DNA of 64,000 nucleotides from Quercus robur. Its lineage: Eukaryota > Streptophyta > Magnoliopsida > Fagales > Fagaceae. Position numbers and translations under genes: made by a program. Every line of letters starts with the position of its first letter. The first letter of the stretch is position 1. Positions 1-9,608 of the stretch are shown piece by piece. Below the pieces are notes generated by a model. The model did not search any database, was not told the origin of the DNA, and saw nothing but the letters and a program-made list of their open reading frames with translations. The stretch lies in contig NC_065538.1 in NCBI RefSeq assembly GCF_932294415.1, positions 53,232,343 to 53,296,342 of the forward strand. Reading direction: 5' to 3'.

Positions 1-645
1 ATGTTTGGTGAAAATTTTGAAATTTACAATCTGGTGGGCATACCACATATGGAATTTTTTTTTTTTTTTTTAATTATTAGACATGGATTTCTTGAAGCTT
101 ACTGTAAGTTTGTAACCGAATACGAAGATTATCTGGAACACTCTTAAGATTCCTTAGGATTATTAAAGATTACGCCAAGCGAAACTTAGGTCACTATTTT
201 TGTTTTTTTTATATGAATGTTGGGTGCAATTTTTACTCAAATTGGGGCTCTAAGGTTGGAGTGGTGATCTGTGACCATGATGGAAGGGTCGCAGTAGCAA
301 TGAGCATGAAACTTCTTCAATCTTTGGGTTTGAAAGTGATTCCAAGATAGTGGCTGACACTTTTCTAGGTTTATGTACTCCTCCTATAGCTGTCTCCAAT
401 GTTCTGGTTGGTGTAGCTCACAAGTTTCAGGATTTTAGATCAATTCAAATCTCGCATGTGAAGCGACAAGACAATAAACCAGCACATTTATTGGCAAAAT
501 TTGCCCAAAAAATAGATAATATTGATAATTATGTAACATAGATAGAGGAAAATTCATCACTGATTGAGTCAGCTATTGCTCATGATATACTGAATTTATA
601 TTCTTCTTAATAAAGTTACAAGTTTGTCATTAAAAAAAAAAAAAA
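1..645 (+). mobile_element. 3' end of a decayed LINE (RNase H domain remnant and poly(A) tail)
   Basis: Two frames between about 230 and 540 read as the end of a plant LINE RNase H domain. One frame has GVVICDHDGRVAVAM. A shifted frame has ESDSKIVADTF and then SHVKRQDNKPAHLLAKFA, the usual C-terminal RNase H strand and helix. A deletion or frameshift near 320-350 separates them, and the centre of the domain is missing. The coding remnant stops at 539-541. AATAAA-like signals near 609 and an A-run at 632-645 follow, as expected for the 3' end of a LINE on this strand. The start lies outside the window. A decayed cellular RNase H-like gene of the same family cannot be excluded. Confidence 0.6.
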
Positions 646-659
646 TACTCTTTTGAGAT

Positions 660-701
<42 letters not shown>

Positions 702-1384
702 TGATTTTGAGAAACAGCTAGATATATAATTAAGTACTCTTTTGATCTTCCTCAAAAAAAAAAAAAAAAAGTACTCTTTTAATGTCCCATAAGGGCTTGT
801 TTGGTTGTGTTGTTTAAACAACACAATACATATTTTTACAACACTTTTTCACCCACACATTGGCCTATACTCTTAAAGTTAAAAGTTAAAACATTTCTTT
901 GTTCTATTTATCTTTTATTCTCATTTAGCAACAATATATATATATACACACACATATATATCTTTTATTCTCTATTCACTAGTTAGACCGTTTGAACCAC
1001 TGAGTCACTGAACCGATCTAATGTGTTTGGCTAAACTTATTTTTTAGTTGATTCAATTATTTTTGTTAAATATTGCTTTTTGGAACCTCGATTTTTTAAA
1101 GATGCAGTTGCATAAATTTGTCAATAAAAATAAGTTTACCCAAACACTAACCTAACTTCGTTAACATTTGGATTGAGCCAAATTTGAGCATGGTTCAATT
1201 GTTGAACCGCACAACTTTATAAATCTAGGTAACCCATTTTCAAAAATAACAAAGAAAAGAGAGGTGCCACGTCCACAATATTTTTACAACAAATTATAAG
1301 TGGTGAGTTGTTATTGATTCTAATTTGAATCCACAACTTAAATTACTTTTTTGCTTACTTATAACAATCAATAACAACCTACTA
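646..1384. other. AT-rich spacer with TA microsatellite and a MITE-like fragment
   Basis: No gene seen. A TA-rich microsatellite occupies about 658-701. Near 790-860 is a short stretch (GGGCTTGTTTGGTTGTGTTG, followed by an inverted AACAACAC) that recurs in diverged form near 41,570-41,680, so it is probably a MITE-derived fragment. Confidence 0.4.
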
Positions 1385-1600
1385 TGGGAACAGCTTATTT
1401 AGCTGAAACTGAAAGTTTTTTTATGAAAGTACTGTAGATAAAGCTAAAAAGTAGCTGAAACAATATAGTAGGGCCTATGAATAGTGCTAAAAAGTGTAAT
1501 AAAACCCATGAATAACAAAAATAACCTTAATATTAAAAAAAAAAAAAAAAAAAAAGTTGACTTTTTAAGTAATGCCAAACACACACTACCTATGATTTTT
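1385..1600. repeat. MITE-like repeat, family shared with 42.6-43.1 kb
   Basis: The segment containing CAGCTTATTTAGCTGAAACT, then TACTGTAGATAAAGCTAAAAA and a 'CATGAATA' motif, recurs near 42,600-42,670 and, more completely, 42,920-43,126. The copies differ by scattered substitutions. It has no coding capacity, and the GCTTATTTAGCTGAAA/TTTTTAGCTT ends look like degenerate terminal inverted repeats. The superfamily was not determined. Confidence 0.5.
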
Positions 1601-2496
1601 TTTAAGAAGTTTCAACATTTGGTGTTCACTCCGATGATAACTTTTTATTATCAGACCAAGGTACCAATCAGTTTTTGGTGTTGGTTGGGATTGAACCTCA
1701 GATCTCTTATTCAACCATAAGAGACTTTACTAGTTGAGCTAACTGGAACCCATCTGCCAACTATGATTTGTTTTGAAAGTATTGTGAAAATGTTGTGGAT
1801 ATAGCATTTCTCTCTAATAAAAAAATGCCAAAAGTTAATGATGGAAAGTCTTGAATCCTAGAAATTTTATTGATACAGTACTTTCATTCATATGCATAAT
1901 TATTTCATTTAATTAGTTCTTTTAGGGATACCCACAAGGTGGATTCACTGGACTTGAGAGCATGGTGTATTCTCGGATGTTTCAATTTCATCCACAACAC
2001 TATTAATCCGTGTAGTTTTCACTTTTTGGGATGTTTATATATACATGGACAAAATTTAGTTACAAAATTGGTTATAATCTAAGAATCTATAATATAAGAT
2101 ATCTTAGTTATATATAAGATATCTATAATAAAATATAAACTTATAAATCACATAGTAAATAATATCCAATTGATATAAAATTTGACGTGTGTATTAAGAG
2201 TGTAAAAAACATGTAATTCAATTGTTAGATTTTCAAAATATATAGTAATATTTATTTTATTAAGTAAAGTTATTGTCTTAGGCTATAACTAATTTTGTAG
2301 TTAAATTTTGTCCTATATATACATATGTATTTGTTAAGAGAAGCTCAATTTAATGACATTTCTATCTCCCCAATTTAATGACATTTCTATGAGTTTGAAT
2401 TTGAATTCTAAATATGAGATTCACTTAACTTATTGTGATACAGAAAAATTAACAATTAAAAAAACTAATATAAAATAAAATAAAATAAAATAACCT
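1601..2496. other. AT-rich spacer, nothing recognised
   Basis: No ORF with recognisable protein similarity and no clear terminal repeats. Several short direct repeats such as ATTTAATGACATTTCTAT (twice near 2,350-2,392) are visible. Confidence 0.3.
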
Positions 2497-3537
2497 AAGA
2501 GCGCAATAAGAGTGTAAAAGCCTCCCGATTGCTATTTTAGCCATTGAATTCATGAAAACATACTCCAACCGGGCTGCTATTTCTAAAAAAATTTGCAACC
2601 CAGCTACAGTGGGGTTGTACATTTACTGTAGCTGGGTTACAAATTGGTTTAATATTTTTATATTTCTCTCTTGGGCCCACACTCACTTTACTCCCTGATC
2701 CCTCAGCCTCCCCTTTCTCTCTCCCTCTCTTTTTTCTCTCATCTTTTCCTCTCTCTCCCTACTCTCTGTTTTGTTCTCTCCTTTTTCTGTCTAAGCCCAT
2801 CTCTCTCAGATTGGAGTGGAAGGTGTGGGTTTGTGGGCATTGGCGTGGTGGAGGGTTTGTGATGGACATCGTCGTTGGGTTGTGGAATCGAAGAATCGGT
2901 GGTTGGGTTATGGTAATCGGTGATTGGGTTGTGGGAATAAATGGCTGGGTTGTGGGATTCAGTGACTTGGCAGTGGCTGGTGGCTTCGGATCGACCTTGG
3001 CAACATCGGGTTGTAGGTTGTTGGTGGCCGTGGTGGGCGTGGGGCTACAGATGTGGGTTTATTTGGGTTTGTGTGTTGTGGGTTTGGGCTTCGAATCGTT
3101 TTTTTTTTTGGGTTTGTGGGTACGGATTTGGCAGTGGTGGTGGTGGCTGATGTGCCGTGGGTGAGGGTGGTGGCTGCTGTGCTATGGTAGCTTAGTTTTT
3201 TTTTTTTTTTGGCTATGAGATTGATTTTTGGACTGATTGTGATTGTGATTATGGTGGCAGTGGAAGCTGGTTTTGGTTGTGGTGGTTAGCTATATTTGTG
3301 ATTGGGGTGTGGCGTTTGTAGTTGTGGATGGAGAAGAAGAGACCTGAGGAAAAAGAGAGAGAGGATTACTTTATTTTATTTTATTAAGTAGTTTACATTA
3401 TTTTATTGAGTTTGATGTAAAAATAAAATCTGTGACGTAGGTTGAGTTGTAAAATAAATTGGTAAAATAAATAAAGTGGTATTTAAAGATGTAAAATAGA
3501 CACTTTTTTGCATTTCCGGATGCTAGTGCTCTGAGAG
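2497..3537. repeat. MITE-like element with GT-rich interior
   Basis: The left end (AAGAGCGCAATAAGAGTGTA) and the inverted right end near 3,500-3,537 form a weak terminal inverted repeat. Just inside the left end an arm containing CCAGCTACAGT near 2,600 pairs with ACTGTAGCTGGG near 2,625, a strong hairpin. A similar hairpin lies in the MITE at 18.3-19.0 kb. The interior (2,800-3,330) is strongly GT-biased on the plus strand and gives overlapping glycine/tryptophan-rich open frames that resemble no protein family. I read this as a non-autonomous DNA element with low-complexity filler. Confidence 0.4.
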
Positions 3538-4948
3538 CATCTATATTGGAGGTTGTAAAATAGCCAAAATACTATTTTAGCTCTTCAAAATTCAAACACC
3601 AAAAGACTTTCTTCTTTTAAGATGCTATATTTAAAAACTTTTAGCAACTACTAGTAGATCACGGTAGCTCTATTAATTTTTAATTTTTCAATCCTCTCTC
3701 TCTCTCTCTCCAGTTAGGCAGATTACTCTCATTTCCCTCCACTTTGACTTCTCGTCTCAGTCTCTCTCCCCTCTCATCGTGTCTCTCTCGTCTCAATCTC
3801 TCCCCTCTCCTCTCTTCTCACATGATGGGCAGGGGCAGAGGCAAGACTTGACATTAGGGAAGGTAGCCTTGCTGTTGGTTGCATGTGGCAACTTTAGCCT
3901 CCACTTTGTTGTTTAGCTACTTTGGTTTTTTTTTTTTTTTTTTTTTTTTGGCTTGTTGAAGTGTTTTTGATGCCTAATGTTAGGTAAAGACAATTATTTT
4001 GTTTAAAATTTTTCAAAGGGTTAATTTTTTTTTTTTTTTTTTTTTTTGTAAAATTGATTGATTAAGCTTAATTTCTTCTTCTTTTTTTTTAATTATATAT
4101 TATTGCAATTGGAAATTTTTGTTGATGGGCTAGTTTTTCTAGGCTTGTATATTTTGTTTTAAATTTTAGATCTATAAATTTTTTATAACCTTTAAAAGGA
4201 AGAAAATGCTAGAGTTACAAACGTTTTTATAAATTGCTAATATGGTTAGTGATTATTGTTATATAGAAAAGTAATGTAAATGGTTGGTTCAAATGCAAAC
4301 CAATAAGAATTTATTAACTCAACTGTTTGTAAAAATAGTGTAGAAAAGTCTTGTGGTTGTAACATTTACTCTCAAAAGAATTAAAGATGTTGTTTGGGGG
4401 AAGGTAATATTATAGAACAAAATTACTAAAATTAATACCTATACATGTACTAATGGTTTTTGAAAAAAAGAAATTTGGAGGAGTGGGGGGAAGTGGTAGA
4501 GCAATGCGATTTCATAGCAGCTGAGCAACACAATCGGCGAGCAACAAGCGGCGAAGCAACACAATCAGCAATCGGCGACTTGGGATTCTCCATAAGTTGG
4601 ACATCTAGGAGGAAAGAGAAAATTGGAGTGAGCAAACAAAACACCATCATGCTCAATGAGGCCCGCTACTACAGTAATTGAAAATTGAGGTCTAATGACA
4701 ACATCTAAAGTAATTTTCACCTAACTAGTAGAAGGGGGAGCCAGCAATGGTTTGTAGGACCCGTTAGAGTGTGGACCACGCCGATATATTGTTCTTTATG
4801 TAAGTTCTAAATCCTTCCTGGATCTTTCAGTGGGGCCAAGGTGTGTCTTACAAAGATAATTTGATTCCATATTCTCCATATGTTGTCAAATAAAACTAAT
4901 GCAAATAATGTGATTTTGCAGCCATCTTTGATTAAGGGATTTATAACT
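3538..4948. other. Spacer with MITE-like DNA and CT-rich and poly(T) tracts
   Basis: Begins with GAGAGCATCTATATTGGAGG, a typical start of another small inverted-repeat element. Its right end is not clear but may lie near 4,700. A CT-rich block (3,690-3,815) and long T-runs (near 3,927-3,949 and 4,026-4,047) follow. No gene is supported; open frames near 4,450-4,680 on both strands have no recognisable similarity. Confidence 0.35.
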
Positions 4949-5712
4949 TGTTTGGATGGAGGGAGAGTAGAGGAGAGTAAAGTAGAGAAAGAGAGATTAA
5001 ATTAAGTTACCTTATTTAGATGTTTTTTAAGGGGAGGAGGAAAAAGGATTTGAAGGGGTTTGGATGGATTTTAACTACTTCTAACCCTTCTTTTTTAATT
5101 CCTTCAAATTGTAGAGATTTGGAGGAAGAGTAGAGCATAGAAATATTTGACCAAATGAATTACCAAATTTACTCTTACCATATTAACAAAATTACAAACT
5201 ATGAAAATGCTAAGAGTATGTTTAGTAACTATTTTTTCCCCTTATTTTCTGTATCCAAAAACAATTTTCTATTTTTTAGACTAAAAAAATTGTTTAACAA
5301 CTCAAAATGGACAGAAAAAAACTGTTCTCAAAACTTAGTTTGTGAAAGAAATTGAAAACATACAAAACGCTATTTTTAGTTTTTAATTTTTAAAAGTCGA
5401 TGAAAATACACATTTAATTTAATGAATCTGTCTCATTTAATGATTAGCATTAGAGTTCAAATTCTAGTAACATCATATTGTAGTATTATCTATTTTTTTC
5501 TTCAAAAAACTTTTTTTTTTTAATTTCAACTAACCAAACATGTTTTTTATTTCAAAAATACAAGAAAATTGTTTTTTCTTTATATTCCAAAAAACAAAAA
5601 CTGTTACCAAATATAACCTAATTATTTTTCTCCTCCTTAATTTTAAAAAATCCAAATAAGGTGAAGGATAATCATTTCCCTCTACTCTCCTTTCCCTCCA
5701 AACTTCCAAACA
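4949..5712. repeat. MITE-like element with terminal inverted repeats
   Basis: The left end TGTTTGGATGGAGGGAGAGT pairs in inverted orientation with the right end (CTCTACTCTCCTTTCCCTCC then CCAAACA). The terminal inverted repeats are about 40-50 bp with mismatches. No target duplication was found. A second small element appears nested at about 5,211-5,620. Confidence 0.55.
5211..5620. repeat. MITE-like element nested in the previous one
   Basis: The left end, GTATGTTTAGTAAC followed by TATTTTTTCC, is the inverse of the right end, AAACTGTTACCAAATATAAC. The internal sequence is AT-rich and non-coding. It sits between the arms of the outer element, so it is the younger insertion if both readings are correct. 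Confidence 0.5.
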
Positions 5713-6101
5713 TAGTATTAGTTGGTAATAAAGAAAGTTAATGTATTTGACAATGTCATTGGGGACAAAGATCCGCAAGAAGCAATGAGAATTGGCCAAT
5801 TTGTAGATGCGCGAAGGCATGTGACTAAGATATGAAGCTAATACAATATGGATTATTCATACAATCCGTGGTAATGCTATAAAATATATTTTAGAGGCTT
5901 AAAATAATATTGTAGAAGTGGAATATTTGCAATCAATTAAAAGATGTCATGTGCTGTTTAGTGGGTTCCACGGTAATTATTTAGAGACTAATGGAAATAT
6001 TCGTAGTGTTTCTAAATAAAAATTGTAAAGAATACTTAAGGATCAATCGCACATTGACATGAGTTGATATTTAATTTTAAATGACATAAGCAATCAAATT
6101 A
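5713..6101. other. Spacer, nothing recognised
   Basis: AT-rich DNA with no supported gene, inverted repeat or target-site duplication. Confidence 0.3.
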
Positions 6102-6106
6102 AATAC

Positions 6107-6846
6107 TGTCATGTGTTATTTTAAATTAAAACACTTTGTCTAATCAAAGAACGTCTGGTGTCCCTTGGAGAACAATACATAAGTCCCTCCATTTTAATTA
6201 TGACGTGTTATTGCTCATAGTCAATCATGTGTGATCACACCTCCCCAATACTCATATAAATAAAGACTTCCTTCAGTCTTATGGAGGAGATTCATAAACA
6301 TTAAGAAGTCTTGAAACTCTACCAGAATCAAGCTCCAAAGCCTCCAAGAACTTCAACTTTCGAAACTTGAGAACATTTGAAGCAAAATCGTTCAAGTCAT
6401 CATTCTAGACATCAAAGTTCATTGGAATCAAGCTCAAAAGCCTCCATAAACACCAAGAGACTACAAATTAGTAGAGCTCTACGGATCCAAACCTCTAAAG
6501 TCCCAAAGAACTTTCACTACAAATCTTCAAAGACAAAGAACATTCATCCAAATCATTCTTACAAGTCTCAAAATTCTACCGAAATCAAGCTTCAAAACCT
6601 CTAAAAACTTCAAAGATTTTGATCCACCAAAACTTCATCGAATTCAAGCTCTTAATCACTAAAGAACTTTCACCATTGATCTTTGAAGATCAAGAACCCA
6701 CAAAGAATACGTAATCTTTAACAAGCATACAGTAAGAGATTCATCACAATTTTGTTCCAAAGACCTTTCAATTTGCTTTCCAATTCAAGTGGAGGACATC
6801 TTGTGTTTGGGTCAAGACTAAATCGACTTAATACTTGAATTGAAGA
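6107..6846 (+). mobile_element. Solo LTR, left part (split by element 1)
   Basis: Starts TGTCATGTGTTATTTT immediately after AATAC (6,102-6,106). The other half ends GTGTTTACA at 17,099 and is followed by AATAC (17,100-17,104). Removing element 1 and one copy of its GAAGA duplication leaves a single 887-bp TG...CA unit flanked by a 5-bp duplication, as a solo LTR should be. A TATA-like CATATAAATAAAG lies near 6,253. An open frame at 6,377-6,604 is low-complexity Ser/Lys/Asn and is probably not coding. The family was not determined; I see no internal retroelement genes. The plus orientation is inferred from the TATA motif. Confidence 0.75.
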
Positions 6847-7446
6847 TGTACGGCACCGAGACCCCAAAGCCCATACCGGCATTAAGCCCAAGCCCATACA
6901 GGTCCTGGGCCCAGGCCCATACCGGTTTTGGATGCAGGCCCAATAGAAAGGACCGGTTACCCTACGCCCTTCTTGAAACTGCCTTAACGTGAAAACAAGT
7001 TTTGGGGTCTGAGTTCCAACAGACGATCAGTTTAACTTTCCCAGGTAAGCGAATTGGCCGTGTCCGGGAAAGTCATGATATGCACGGGAAACTGAGTTGC
7101 CGAACATAATCCATCAAGCATGAACCAAGTTCCAAGGTCATAAATGCTGCACCGCCCTCTCACCTAAACATCCACTTTAACCAGATAATATTGGACCTTT
7201 AGTAGCACTAACGGTGGCTGTAATCATAATCTCCCCACTAACCTTGGCTATAAATAGAAGAAATTGGGGAGAAAAAGGGGTTCAGAAAAATTGAGAGAAA
7301 ACCATCAAGTGAGAAAGAATAAACTGAGTGTTGCTTTGAGTCTCTCTGCCGAGAACGACCCAAAGTAGGAAATCCTCAAACCCACTACAAATAAATTGTG
7401 AGCCCAAGTAATTTAAGGCCCAGAAGTCTCGTACTTGGTTCTTACA
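6847..7446 (+). repeat. Element 1 5' LTR
   Basis: 600 bp, TG...CA. Contains a TATA box, TATAAATAG, at 7,249-7,257. The 3' LTR has the matching motif at about 16,750, with one substitution (TATAAATAA). Transcription of the element would start shortly after this box. The first 110 bp are rich in GGCCCA/AGCCCA motifs. Confidence 0.95.
7249..7257 (+). promoter_or_regulatory. TATA box of element 1 5' LTR
   Basis: TATAAATAG about 190 bp before the end of the LTR, the only good TATA match in it and preserved at the same place in the 3' LTR. It is the likely Pol II promoter of the element. Confidence 0.75.
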
Positions 7447-7448
7447 AT

Positions 7449-7466
7449 TGGCGCCCACCGTGGGGC
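7449..7466 (+). other. Primer-binding site complementary to tRNA-Lys(CUU)
   Basis: TGGCGCCCACCGTGGGGC begins two bases after the 5' LTR. Its reverse complement matches, as I remember it, the 3' acceptor and T-stem of plant cytosolic tRNA-Lys(CUU) including CCA, giving an 18-base match. This is where minus-strand synthesis would be primed. Confidence 0.8.
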
Positions 7467-7509
7467 TCTCCTACGAAGCTGTGGTTCGATTGAGACTCAA
7501 ACAAGGGAG

Positions 7510-9602
7510 ATGTCTGAAGAGCGTTCAGGAGGGCGTGCTCCGAGCAGTTCTATAGGATCTTCTCGGGGATCGATGTGGAGGGAGAGAAGGCAGAAACGGC
7601 GGGAGGATAGGGAGCATCCAAGAGGAGAGGAAAGGTCCGGATTGGGAGAAGGATCGGCCCAGACACACCGGACGATTTCAGGCGTCTCGGCGCATCGGCA
7701 ATATGATGATAGAGACCGAGAGTTGGAGCGGTTACGCAGGTTGGTAATGGATTTGGAGCTGGAAGCAAGGGATCGGCGCCACGAAAGGAACCGCAACCCC
7801 CAACAAAGGAGAAATCGGGGCGAGGAGGGCTCCAACCGATCTGGTACGCAACAATACCGAGACCGATCACGCTCTCAAGAGCCACATCGGCACTCCCGGG
7901 AGGCACGTCATCAACGGGACCATTCCCGATCGCATGGATATGATGACCGAGGATCAGAGTCACCGGAGGAGCGGCAGCACCACAACGCCGCAATGGACGC
8001 CATGAGCAGAGCCTTGCGGATGGCAGCCCGGTCTCCATTCTCCGATGAGATTGAACGAGCCCCCATGCCGAGCAGGTTCACGCGACCACCATTCAATTCC
8101 TATGAGGGGAGGACAAACCCCGTGGAGCATGTCAGTCATTACATCCACATGATGTCTTTGCATGCGCACAATGATGCACTGATGTGTAAAGTGTTCCCCT
8201 CTAGCCTCGGTTCAACGGCCCTGAAATGGTTCAATGGGTTACGGAAAGGCTCCATACACACTTTTCCGAGCTGATACAAGAATTCGGCAGTAGATTTGTG
8301 ACATGTAGCCGAGTGCAGCAGCCGGTTGACGCGCTACTTTCCATGAAGATGAGGGTCGGGGAAACCCTTCGGAGTTATGCCAGCCAATACTGGGAACTCT
8401 ACAACGAGATTGGTGGAGGGAATGAGAAAATTGCGGCAAGCACCTTCAGGATGGGGCTCCCCGAAAACTCTGAGTTACGGGAGTCGTTGACAAAAAGACC
8501 CCCCAAGGATATGAGGCAACTAATGAGGCGCATAGAGGAGTAAAAACGCCTAGAGGACGACTGGCTGCAGAGCAAGGGGAAAGCCCCATTAATTGGGAGA
8601 TCTCGGCAAGGCGTTTTGCCGACAAAACCAAAGAGAGACTTCAGAATGCAAGAACCAGAGGTGCAAATCGAAGGGGTAAATGTGGCATTTAAGGAGCCCG
8701 TGCACAAAATCTTGGAGCAGATCAAGAACGAGCCATTTTTCAGATGGCCAAACAAAATGGGGGGCGACCCATCTCGGAGGAACCAAGACCTGTACTGCAT
8801 CTACCACAGAGACAAGGGACACACCACCGAGCAGTGTCGGGTACTAAAGGATCACCTTGGGCAGCTGGTAAAGGCAGGGTACCTGAAAGACTTCATTGCA
8901 AACTCCGCTCACCAAGAAGCCGGACAGGGTGTCCAACAGAAAAGGAACCCCCTCCCGCCTCCACTGGGGGTAATCGAAGTCATCCATGCTGCACCAAGAG
9001 GAACAGCAGCAACAAAAAGGGTATTGACAGTGGCTTGCACGGGGGGAGGACCAGCCGAGAAGAAGAAGAAAGTTGGACGGCTTAACATCTCGTTCGGGGA
9101 AGACGATTTGGAAGGAACAGTCCAACCCCATGACGACGCTTTGGTGGTCACGGCCCAGATAGGCGGGTTCCTGGTGAAGAGGGTAATGATTGATCAAGGG
9201 AGCGGGGCTGACGTCATGTACCCAGACCTCTTCGAAGGGCTCGGATTAAGGACCCAAGATTTGACGAAGTATGACACGCCGCTAGTCTCATTTGAGGGGA
9301 GAGTCGTAATTCCCGAAGGTCAAATCTCTCTCCCAGTGAATATGGAAGGCAAGGGGGTTATAGTTACCTTCATAGTAGTCCGATCATTCTCGCCGTACAC
9401 CGCAATCCTGGGGAGGCCATGGATTCACGCCATGAAGGCTGTCCCGTCCACCCTCCACGTGAAAGTAAATTTTCCTACCGAGTATGGAATTGCCGAGGTA
9501 AGGGGGAACCAACAAGTGGCGAGACAGTGCCTTATCACTGCGGCCACATGGAAAAGTGAACAACCCAGACAAGCTGAGCAAGCCGATAAAGAAGATTCAT
9601 AG
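7510..9602 (+). pseudogene. Element 1 gag-protease, broken by a frameshift and a stop
   Basis: The likely start is ATG 7,510 (MSEERSGG). The N-terminus is Arg/Ser/Glu-rich. A retrotransposon gag domain runs from about 8,080 (RPPFNSYEGRTNPVEHVSHY) to 8,540. A 1-nt deletion near 8,258-8,262 shifts from the first frame to the one that continues with SELIQEFGSRFVTCSRV. TAA at 8,541-8,543 then interrupts it where element 2 has Tyr (TAT). A zinc-knuckle-like CIYHRDKGHTTEQC follows near 8,800 (C-x2-H-x4-H-x4-C, so the second cysteine of a usual knuckle is His). The aspartic protease lies at about 9,080-9,450: the active site reads VMIDQGSGADVMY, and ILGRPW is the flap-distal motif. The frame ends at TAG 9,600, which is probably a programmed leaky stop (see separate entry). 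Confidence 0.9.
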
Positions 9603-9608
9603 CAATTA
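9600..9608 (+). promoter_or_regulatory. Candidate stop-codon readthrough site between protease and RT
   Basis: TAG CAA TTA. The hexamer after the stop fits CARYYA, the readthrough context known from tobacco mosaic virus. The frame is unchanged before (protease) and after (RT). Element 2, a much-diverged relative, has TAG CAA TCA at the same place (29,671-29,679), also CARYYA and also preceded by TCA. I infer that this stop is part of the normal expression strategy and not decay. Confidence 0.6.

Noticed and set aside
2671..3164. Gly/Trp/Val-rich open frames
   Set aside because: They run through a GT-rich low-complexity interior of a MITE-like element in several frames at once; no protein family match.
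6377..6604. 75-codon Ser/Lys/Asn-rich frame
   Set aside because: Lies inside a solo LTR in low-complexity AAG/TCA-rich DNA; no support as a gene.
7497..8169. Minus-strand open frames opposite gag
   Set aside because: Shadows of the Arg/Ser/Glu-rich gag N-terminus; the plus frame has the gag domain.
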